A stretch of 64,000 nt of DNA from Chitinibacter sp. SCUT-21 (GTDB taxonomy: Bacteria > Pseudomonadota > Gammaproteobacteria > Burkholderiales > Chitinibacteraceae): NCBI GenBank assembly GCA_041874755.1, contig CP102611.1:1550001-1614000 (forward strand). Direction: 5' to 3'. Each line of letters begins with the position of its first letter. Within the stretch, counting starts at the first letter, position 1. The position numbers and the translations under genes are program-made. Below, piece after piece: positions 56,946-64,000 of this stretch. The notes beneath the pieces were generated by a model. The model had not been told where the DNA came from and did not search any database. It was given only the letters and a program-made list of their open reading frames with translations.

Positions 56946-57028
56946 AGCAAAGAAAAACCGCCAAAAATGGCGGCTTTATTTATCTCGGTGAACGTTGGGC
57001 TTCATTTGATTCAGCCCAATCTACTGCG

Positions 57029-57778
57029 TCATGAGGTTGAAGCATTCAATTTCAGTTTAATCATTGGACCATGCTTTCCACGCTGAGCAGCTTTAAATTC
57101 AAACCATCCTGTCTTATTTATTAATTCTGAAAGCTTTTTAACTCCATAATTACGTGGATCAAAATCTGGAAACCATTTTGTAATCAAGTTGCCAATACCA
57201 CCAAGATCGGCCCATCCATCATCATCGCATGAAGCATCAATTGCCTTCTTGAATGTGGCCCGAAGCTTTTTATCAGGTGTTAAGAATTGTTTAACTACTT
57301 CTTTGTTCTTGGTGCTTTCCTTATCATTAACTACCTGCAGCGAATCATCTTCAAGCGTTAGAAACTCAATATAAACAAATTTACTGCATGCATTAACAAA
57401 TGCATTTGGCGTCTTTTGCTCACCAAAGCCTAAGACTTCGTGACCATTCTGCCTGATTCTTATTGCCAATCGGCTGAAATCACTGTCGCTTGATAAAATA
57501 CAAAACGAGTCGTACCGCTTAGAGTGCAGCAAATCCATTGCATCAATGACCAAAGCAATATCCGAAGCATTCTTTCCTTTTGTGTTTGGGAATTGCTGTA
57601 TTGGCTCTATTGCGTGTTTTGCACAAAGATCCATCCACTTTTCATAGTTTAAATGGAAATTGCCATATACTCGTTTTAAAGCAATAACCCCCAGCGCACT
57701 AGCCTCACGCAATGCGATACTGACCCATTCAGGTCTTTGGAAATTATCTGCGTCAATCAAAACTGCAACATTAGCCAT
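57029..57778 (-). CDS. NYN-domain (PIN-like nuclease) protein with LOTUS domain
   Basis: NYN domains are PIN-like metal-dependent ribonucleases; OST-HTH/LOTUS domains bind RNA. In the 249-residue protein the NYN part (1-130) begins ANVAVLIDADNFQ (Asp9, Asp11), with NASDIALVIDAMDLL (Asp73) and LSSDSDFSRLA (Asp98, Asp100) completing the acidic site. A charged linker follows, then a LOTUS-like region from about 168 (KLRATFKKAIDASCDDDGWADLGGIGNL to the C-terminus). It is A+T-richer than its neighbours and borders the repeat zone, so it was probably acquired. It is a single gene, possibly in RNA silencing or defence; the role is unproved. Confidence 0.88.
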   Translation of the reverse strand: MANVAVLIDADNFQRPEWVSIALREASALGVIALKRVYGNFHLNYEKWMDLCAKHAIEPIQQFPNTKGKNASDIALVIDAMDLLHSKRYDSFCILSSDSDFSRLAIRIRQNGHEVLGFGEQKTPNAFVNACSKFVYIEFLTLEDDSLQVVNDKESTKNKEVVKQFLTPDKKLRATFKKAIDASCDDDGWADLGGIGNLITKWFPDFDPRNYGVKKLSELINKTGWFEFKAAQRGKHGPMIKLKLNASTS

Positions 57779-57833
57779 TTGTAGTCCAGCACAAATTCAA
57801 CGGAGTGGATTTAAATATTAAGCACTACAGAAT

Positions 57834-57863
57834 AAAAACGGGCTGATTTGCAGCCCGTTTTTA
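57834..57863 (-). terminator. Intrinsic terminator of the gatCAB operon
   Basis: AAAACGGGCTG / CAGCCCGTTTT with a 5-nt loop and a short T-run on the minus strand. Confidence 0.88.
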
Positions 57864-57864
57864 T

Positions 57865-59307
57865 TTACCCCACCTTCTTCTTCAACAACTCCAACGCCAT
57901 CCCTGGGTTGGCCTTGCCGCCTGAGCCTTTCATCACTTGGCCGACCAAGGCGTTCAGCGCCTTCTCCTTCCCGCTGCGATATTCTTCAATCGCTTTCGGA
58001 TTGGCCGCGAGTACCGCGTCGACAATCGCTTCGATCGCGCCGGTGTCCGACTCTTGTTTCAGGCCGTCGCGCTCGATAATCACATCAGCTGCGTCGCCCG
58101 ACTCCCACATTTTTTTCAAAACGTCTTTGGCGGTTTTGTTGTTGATGGTGTTGTCGGTAATGCGCTTAATCAAGCCAGCCAAGGCTTCAGCGCTCACTGG
58201 GCTATCGGCGATGGTTTTCTCTTCGCGGTTTAGCGTGGCGGAGATGTCGCCCATGATCCAGTTGGCGGCGAGTTTGGCATCGGCACCAGCGGCGACGGTG
58301 GCCTCGAAGAACGCGGCCAGCTCTTTGCTGGCGGTCAGTGTGCGGGCGTCGTAGGCTGACAAACCGTATTGCTCGGCGAAGCGCGCTTGCATGGCGACGG
58401 GCAACTCGGGCAATTCGCGCTGTACGCGCTCAATCCATTCTTCAGAAATTACCAATGGTGGCAAATCTGGATCAGGGAAGTAGCGGTAGTCGTGCGCGTC
58501 TTCTTTGCTGCGCATCATGCGGGTTTCGCCGCTGTCTGGGTCGAACAGAATCGTGGCTTGCTGGATTTTGCGGCCGGATTCGATTTCGTCGATCTGCCAT
58601 TGCACTTCGTACTTGATCGCCTGCTCGATGAATTTGAACGAGTTTAAGTTTTTAATCTCGCGGCGCGTGCCGAACTCGGCTTGACCTTCTGGGCGCACCG
58701 ACACGTTCACGTCGCAGCGGAAACTACCTTCCTGCATATTGCCGTCGCAAATGCCGATCCATGTCACCAAGCTATACAAAGCCTTGGCGTAGGCCACGGC
58801 TTCGGCGGCCGAGCGCATTTCTGGCTCGGATACGATTTCCAGCAGCGGCGTGCCAGCGCGGTTCAAGTCAATGCCCGAAGCGCCGTGAAAGTCTTCGTGC
58901 ACTGATTTACCGGCGTCTTCTTCCAGATGCGCGCGCGTCAGGTTGATCACTTTTTCGTACGGATCGCCCTTGGCGGGTTGTACCTGAATCGTGATCGCGC
59001 CGCCTTCAACGACTGGCAGCTCAAACTGGCTGATCTGATAGCCTTTGGGCAGGTCTGGGTAGAAATAGTTTTTACGCGCAAAAATTGATTTGCGGTTTAC
59101 TTTGGCGCCGATGGCCAAGCCAAACTGAATCGCACGCTCTACCGCGCCACGGTTCATCACCGGCAGCGCGCCGGGCAGCGCGATATCAACAACGGCAGTT
59201 TGCGTGTTCGGTGCCGCGCCAAACGCGGTGCTGGCGGCGGAGAAAATTTTTGATTTCGTGGTGAGCTGGGTGTGAACCTCAAGCCCAATGACAACTTCCC
59301 ATTTCAT
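57865..59307 (-). CDS. gatB: Asp/Glu-tRNA amidotransferase subunit B
   Basis: GatB binds the mis-charged Glu- or Asp-tRNA and activates it in the transamidation that makes Gln- or Asn-tRNA. The 480-residue protein starts [20 protein letters not shown] and has [38 protein letters not shown], the aspartyl phosphotransfer-site segment [17 protein letters not shown] and a C-terminal YqeY-like tail ending in [28 protein letters not shown] precedes the ATG. It is separated from gatA by a GNAT gene. Confidence 0.97.
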   Translation of the reverse strand: MKWEVVIGLEVHTQLTTKSKIFSAASTAFGAAPNTQTAVVDIALPGALPVMNRGAVERAIQFGLAIGAKVNRKSIFARKNYFYPDLPKGYQISQFELPVVEGGAITIQVQPAKGDPYEKVINLTRAHLEEDAGKSVHEDFHGASGIDLNRAGTPLLEIVSEPEMRSAAEAVAYAKALYSLVTWIGICDGNMQEGSFRCDVNVSVRPEGQAEFGTRREIKNLNSFKFIEQAIKYEVQWQIDEIESGRKIQQATILFDPDSGETRMMRSKEDAHDYRYFPDPDLPPLVISEEWIERVQRELPELPVAMQARFAEQYGLSAYDARTLTASKELAAFFEATVAAGADAKLAANWIMGDISATLNREEKTIADSPVSAEALAGLIKRITDNTINNKTAKDVLKKMWESGDAADVIIERDGLKQESDTGAIEAIVDAVLAANPKAIEEYRSGKEKALNALVGQVMKGSGGKANPGMALELLKKKVG

Positions 59308-59338
59308 GGTTTTGTCTCTCTTGTTTTAAATGGCGCCG

Positions 59339-60082
59339 TCAGACTTGCTGGCGGCGATACCAATATGGATATTGTTCGGTAAAACCCAATTGCGCATACA
59401 GCTTGATCGCTGGCGTATTGGCAACGATCACTTGCAGCAAAGCCTGCTTGGCCCCTTGCGCATGCGCCCAAGCCAGCAAATGTCCCACTATACGACGGGC
59501 ATAGCCTTGGCGGCGTTGCTCAGCAAGGGTTACCACGTCATACAGTAGTACCGTATTAAACTGCAGCACCGCCAAAGCGCACGCTACTGCCTTGCCTTCG
59601 TGATACAGCGTGGCAAATTGCGTTGGGCAAGCGTAGCTAGCCAACATTTGCCGTGCGCTGGCCTGCTGCGCAGCGGGGACATTATTTAACGCGGCAAATT
59701 GCGCAAACCACGCGTCGCTGACTGTATCGCTGCTTTGCACTGCGGCATCGAAAGCAAAATCACCCGCTTGCAGTGGGCGAGTTTGCACCGAGCTTGGATC
59801 GACTACCTCATAGCCGCGCGCAGCGAGTGCATCATCGAGCGTTTGCGACGCCGGCGAGAGCTTGAATACTGCAGGCAAACCTTGCTGCTGATAACGCTGC
59901 TCGCAATACTCGAGCTTTTGCAGCATAGGTAAAGCACCTTGCCACAATGGCGTGACCGAATTGGCGCGCTTGGTGTAGCCGGCGGCAAAGCGCAGCACCC
60001 AGCCGTCGAGATACTCGCTAGAGAGCGCTGGCCACGCACCGGTGGTCAGGCTTTCAAAATGGGTGACTTCGCTCAGCTGCAT
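59339..60082 (-). CDS. GNAT-family N-acetyltransferase inside gatCAB
   Basis: The 247-residue protein has a C-terminal GNAT domain with the acetyl-CoA loop VVTLAEQRRQGYARRIVGHLL and the family's late ALLQVIVANTPAIKLYAQLGF, ending YPYWYRR. The N-terminal half (LSSEYLDGWVLRFAAGYTKRANSV) looks like a second, degenerate GNAT fold. The substrate is unknown. It starts 12 bp after gatA and ends 31 bp before gatB, so it is co-transcribed; this position inside gatCAB is not general. Confidence 0.9.
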   Translation of the reverse strand: MQLSEVTHFESLTTGAWPALSSEYLDGWVLRFAAGYTKRANSVTPLWQGALPMLQKLEYCEQRYQQQGLPAVFKLSPASQTLDDALAARGYEVVDPSSVQTRPLQAGDFAFDAAVQSSDTVSDAWFAQFAALNNVPAAQQASARQMLASYACPTQFATLYHEGKAVACALAVLQFNTVLLYDVVTLAEQRRQGYARRIVGHLLAWAHAQGAKQALLQVIVANTPAIKLYAQLGFTEQYPYWYRRQQV

Positions 60083-60094
60083 ACGCGGTGTGCT

Positions 60095-61540
60095 TTACAG
60101 CGCTGGCGACTTGCAGTGCCAATCGGTGACTTGCTGGTATTGGTGCGCTACGCCGAGCATTTTGGCCTCGCTAAAATAATTACCAATAATTTGCAGACCG
60201 ATTGGGTGGCCGTTGCTGGCAAAACCAACGGGTACGCTCATGCCTGGAAGGCCAGCCAAGTTCACGCCCAGCGTGTAAATGTCTTCCAAATACACGGCGA
60301 TTGGGTCGGCGTTTTTCTCGCCGATATTCCACGCGGTGGTTGGTGTCACTGGCCCCATGATCACATCGCACTGGGCAAATGCGGCTTGGAAATCGTTGGC
60401 GATCAGGCGGCGGATTTTCTGCGCTTTGATGTAGTACGCGTCGTAGTAGCCGTGGCTGAGTACATACGCGCCGGTCATAATGCGGCGCTTCACTTCGGCG
60501 CCAAAACCTTCGGCGCGTGTTTGCTCGTACATATCGTCCAAGCTACCCGTTTTCGCGGTGCGATGGCCGTAACGTACGCCGTCAAAACGCGACAAGTTAC
60601 TTGACGCTTCGGCCGGAGCAATCACGTAATACGACGGAATCGCGAGCTTGGTATTGGGCAAGCTGATGTCAACAATCGTTGCGCCCAGTAGCTTGTATTG
60701 CTCAACCGCAGCAGTAATCGCGGCGGCGACTTCTGCGTCCAGCCCTTCGGCGAAATATTCGCGTGGCAAGCCGATTTTCAGGCCGGCAAGCGGCGCGGCC
60801 AGATCACGCGTGTAGTCTTCTTTGGCGCGCTCTAGGCTAGTTGAATCACGCTCGTCAAAGCCCGCCATTACGTTCAGCATTAGCGCGCAGTCTTCGGCGG
60901 TTTTGGCCATTGGGCCGCCTTGATCCAAGGAGCTCGCGAACGCCACCATACCAAAACGGCTAACAATGCCGTACGTCGGCTTGATACCGGTAATGCCGCA
61001 GAACGCTGCCGGCTGGCGGATCGAGCCGCCGGTGTCGGTACCGGTGGCAACGGCTGCAAAACCTGCAGCGACCGCAGCGGCTGAACCGCCCGAGCTGCCG
61101 CCAGGAACAGCTTTCGTATCCCACGGGTTTTTCACCGCGCCGTAGTAACTGTTTTCATTGGCCGAACCCATCGCAAATTCGTCCATATTGGCGCGACCCA
61201 ACACGACAAAGCCTGCCGCATCGCAGTTTTCAGCGACTTGCGATGAATACGGCGCGATAAAGTTGTCGAGCATTTTACTGCCGCAGCTGGTTTTCCAGCC
61301 TTCGTGGCAAAAGATGTCTTTATGAATCAGCGGCACGCCAAGCATAGGACGGGTGTCGCCTGCCGCGCGGGCGGCATCAGCAGCGGCAGCGGCGGCCAAG
61401 GCTTTGTCGGCATCGACCGTCACCAACGCGTTCAATTCGCCATTGTGCGCTGCGATTTGCGCCAGACATTCGGTGACCAGTGCAACCGAAGTCGTTTGGC
61501 CAGCGGCCAGCGCGTCAATCTGTTGTTTTAAGGTTTTCAT
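60095..61540 (-). CDS. gatA: Asp/Glu-tRNA amidotransferase subunit A
   Basis: GatA releases ammonia from glutamine for the GatB reaction. In this 481-residue amidase-signature protein the catalytic Lys74 (PLIHKDIF), Ser149 in [15 protein letters not shown] and Ser173 in [10 protein letters not shown] keep the family's spacing (75 and 24 residues). It follows gatC by 55 bp on the same strand. Confidence 0.97.
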   Translation of the reverse strand: MKTLKQQIDALAAGQTTSVALVTECLAQIAAHNGELNALVTVDADKALAAAAAADAARAAGDTRPMLGVPLIHKDIFCHEGWKTSCGSKMLDNFIAPYSSQVAENCDAAGFVVLGRANMDEFAMGSANENSYYGAVKNPWDTKAVPGGSSGGSAAAVAAGFAAVATGTDTGGSIRQPAAFCGITGIKPTYGIVSRFGMVAFASSLDQGGPMAKTAEDCALMLNVMAGFDERDSTSLERAKEDYTRDLAAPLAGLKIGLPREYFAEGLDAEVAAAITAAVEQYKLLGATIVDISLPNTKLAIPSYYVIAPAEASSNLSRFDGVRYGHRTAKTGSLDDMYEQTRAEGFGAEVKRRIMTGAYVLSHGYYDAYYIKAQKIRRLIANDFQAAFAQCDVIMGPVTPTTAWNIGEKNADPIAVYLEDIYTLGVNLAGLPGMSVPVGFASNGHPIGLQIIGNYFSEAKMLGVAHQYQQVTDWHCKSPAL

Positions 61541-61595
61541 TTAATTCTTTGGGCGAGATAGCATCAACGCTGAATCGCCGCACTCCTCACTAAAA

Positions 61596-61883
61596 TCACT
61601 CGATGACTTTCGGTACCAGATACAGGCCGTTTTCCACGCTAGGTGCAACGGCTTGGAACGCCTCGCGGCGGTTTGGCGCGGTGGCAACATCGTCACGCAG
61701 ACGCAACATCACGTCCTGCGCGTGCGCCATTGGCTCGATACCGTCAGTATCTACAGCGCGCATTTCTTCAATCAGCGTAAAAAGTTGATTCAGCTGAGAC
61801 TGGCTTGCTACCACCTCATCGTCGCTGACCGCAATGCGGGCCAAGCGTGCAATGCGGCGTACATCGTCCTGTGACAAAGACAT
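61596..61883 (-). CDS. gatC: Asp/Glu-tRNA amidotransferase subunit C
   Basis: GatC is the small subunit that ties GatA and GatB together. The 95-residue protein has the family pattern: [47 protein letters not shown] and [16 protein letters not shown], ending YLVPKVIE. It is the first gene of the operon, divergent from mreB, as in many betaproteobacteria. Confidence 0.96.
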   Translation of the reverse strand: MSLSQDDVRRIARLARIAVSDDEVVASQSQLNQLFTLIEEMRAVDTDGIEPMAHAQDVMLRLRDDVATAPNRREAFQAVAPSVENGLYLVPKVIE

Positions 61884-62099
61884 GGTCGTATTTACCCCGT
61901 AAAACCTTCAATAACGTCAACACAATAGGGTATCATATCGGGTTTGTTTCTCCCACTCGCGAACTAAACGGGTTGGAAACAAGACAAAGCTTGGCTTGCA
62001 CGCGATGAGCACCATACCGCAGTGCAGCATTAGCCCCCCTAATTTCAGGGTATTGCTGAGCAAAACACCGTCATCGATACCGCTTTATACCGCTTTTGA

Positions 62100-63161
<1,062 letters not shown>

Positions 63162-63182
63162 GAGTTATATGGGTATACAACG

Positions 63183-63209
63183 AAAGGCCATGCTTTGCAT
63201 GGCTTTTTT
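63183..63209 (+). terminator. Intrinsic terminator between mreB and mreC
   Basis: GCCATGC / GCATGGC with loop TTT, then six T residues. It probably limits read-through so that mreB is made in excess of mreC. It is flanked by imperfect TGGGTATA and TATACCCCA arms. Confidence 0.85.
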
Positions 63210-63229
63210 GGCATATACCCCATGCCATC

Positions 63230-64000
63230 ATGCAAGCAACCCAACCTACGTTCTTTAAGCAAGGACCAAAACCGCTGACGCGGGTGTTGATTTTTTCAAC
63301 GCTCTCGATCGCGCTGATTATTGGTGATGCTTATTATCATTTGCTCGGCCGTGCTCGCGAGCAGATTTCGATCGCGCTGTATCCATTACAGTGGCTTGCC
63401 ACTGCGCCGACCACGGCGGTGATTGAGGCGAGTAATTTCCTGCAAAAGCAGAGTGATCTGATCGCTGAAAATCGGGAATTGAACGATGCTCGCTTGATTG
63501 CTCAGGGGCAGGAAATGCGCCTGAAAGCACTAGAACGAGAAAATGCGCGTCTGCGCTCGCTCGCAGCGGCCGGCGAAACCACAACTCGACAAAGTAAGCT
63601 GACGCAAATTTTGTACAATGGCCGTGACCCGTTTGGCGCCAAGCTGATCGTCGATCTAGGTGAACACGCAGGCGTAACCGAAGGGCAAATTGCCTTGGAT
63701 GCCAGTGGCGTTGTGGGGCAAGTGATCCGCGTACAGCCAATGACGAGTGAAGTGCGTTTGATTTCCGATCGCGATCATATGGTGCCGGTGATGGTCGAGC
63801 GCAATCAATTGCGCACGGTCGTCTATGGTAGCGGCCGCCAAAATCCGCTAGAAGTGCGCAATATGGCACCGAACGTTGATATTCAAGCTGGCGATGTGCT
63901 GCTCACCTCGGGCATTGATGGCATTTATCCTGCAGGCCTGCCAGTGGCCAAAGTCATTAAAGTTGAACGCTCAGCGGGCTCGGCTTTTGCAAGGATTCAG
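63230..64000 (+). CDS. mreC: Rod-shape-determining protein MreC (5' part, cut by window edge)
   Basis: MreC is an inner-membrane protein whose periplasmic part links MreB to the elongasome. The 257 visible codons begin MQATQPTFFKQGPKPLTRVL and contain a membrane span (LIFSTLSIALIIGDAYYHLL), a coiled coil (QKQSDLIAENRELNDARLIA) and the beta-rich domain (LIVDLGEHAGVTEGQIALDA, VRLISDRDHMVPVMV, DVLLTSGIDGIYPAGLPVAK), all typical. The ATG at 63230 is used because the ATG at 63222 meets a stop codon after 18 codons. No clear Shine-Dalgarno is present, as the mreB terminator occupies the space. The gene runs off the window. Confidence 0.95.
   Translation, partial: MQATQPTFFKQGPKPLTRVLIFSTLSIALIIGDAYYHLLGRAREQISIALYPLQWLATAPTTAVIEASNFLQKQSDLIAENRELNDARLIAQGQEMRLKALERENARLRSLAAAGETTTRQSKLTQILYNGRDPFGAKLIVDLGEHAGVTEGQIALDASGVVGQVIRVQPMTSEVRLISDRDHMVPVMVERNQLRTVVYGSGRQNPLEVRNMAPNVDIQAGDVLLTSGIDGIYPAGLPVAKVIKVERSAGSAFARIQ

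Larger units (their letters stand above)
55709..57028. other. 1.3-kb gene-free repeat and hairpin region
   Basis: It holds R3 copies 3-5, R4 copy 2, R1 copies D and E, R2 copy 2 and at least six strong hairpins. Examples are ATCAGGGGCA/TGCCCCTGAT (55942-55970) and CTTACCTTTCTTG/CAAGAAAGGTAAG (56437-56468). Minus-strand frames of 60-80 codons are repeat translations and not genes. Confidence 0.75.

Noticed and set aside
53329..57028. CRISPR array
   Set aside because: The repeats are long, unequal in spacing and of several kinds; there are no regular spacers and no cas genes.
53329..57028. Integron cassette array with attC sites
   Set aside because: GTTAGCC-like words occur in R2, but no paired core sites of the attC form flank the small genes, and no integrase is visible.

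Overview
This is one contiguous stretch of chromosome from a Gram-negative betaproteobacterium. The tyrU-glyT-thrT-tuf order, dusB-fis-purH, gatCAB next to mreBC, a betaproteobacterial-type GltB and a PagP-type outer-membrane enzyme all point to the order Neisseriales, most likely a Chitinibacter/Deefgea/Iodobacter-like free-living genus. That placement is inferred from gene content and protein likeness, not from a search. Base composition looks close to half G+C, and most of the window is core genome.

Layout. 1-1752 (minus): a strong promoter, tRNA-Tyr, tRNA-Gly, tRNA-Thr and the 5' part of tuf, with lgt upstream. 1922-6494: ilvD, a cold-shock protein, an unrecognised protein, a folE-BLUF operon and tRNA-Phe. 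6682-13213: a DUF456 protein, phoU-ppx-corA, rpiA, a cysteine-rich leader peptide ahead of rarD, and a MarC-family gene. 13266-15613: a translationally coupled pair, a TPR protein with a degenerate GGDEF domain and a TPR protein. 15681-29016: two complete glutamate synthase operons (gltB-gltD twice, of different types) with a second BLUF photoreceptor between them. 29296-35734: hemF, dusB-fis, purH, pagP and purD. 35902-41950: feoAB, ndh and hemA-prfA. 42038-48810: a 963-residue orphan AAA/TPR ATPase, an RNase II-like gene with a zinc-ribbon gene, panD and a periplasmic binding protein. 48879-52790: a ykgJ-deacetylase-phhB operon, an AHSA1-like protein, a DUF502 protein and an outer-membrane protein. 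53074-57778: an accessory zone with few genes and many dispersed repeats, ending in an A+T-richer NYN-LOTUS gene. 57865-61883: gatC-gatA-GNAT-gatB. 62115-64000: mreB and the start of mreC.

The most unusual parts are these. (1) The repeat mosaic between about 53.3 and 57.0 kb is built from at least four recurring modules and many hairpins. One module (R1) also occurs about 50 kb away behind ilvD. (2) A 27-residue peptide with six cysteines has a perfect Shine-Dalgarno and ends 4 bp before rarD, which has no ribosome site of its own. (3) Two stand-alone BLUF blue-light sensors are present, one of them 10 bp downstream of folE. (4) pagP lies between purH and purD behind a perfect 12-bp inverted repeat. 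(5) Glutamate synthase is duplicated as two different types. No CRISPR array, rRNA, prophage or intact transposase was seen.
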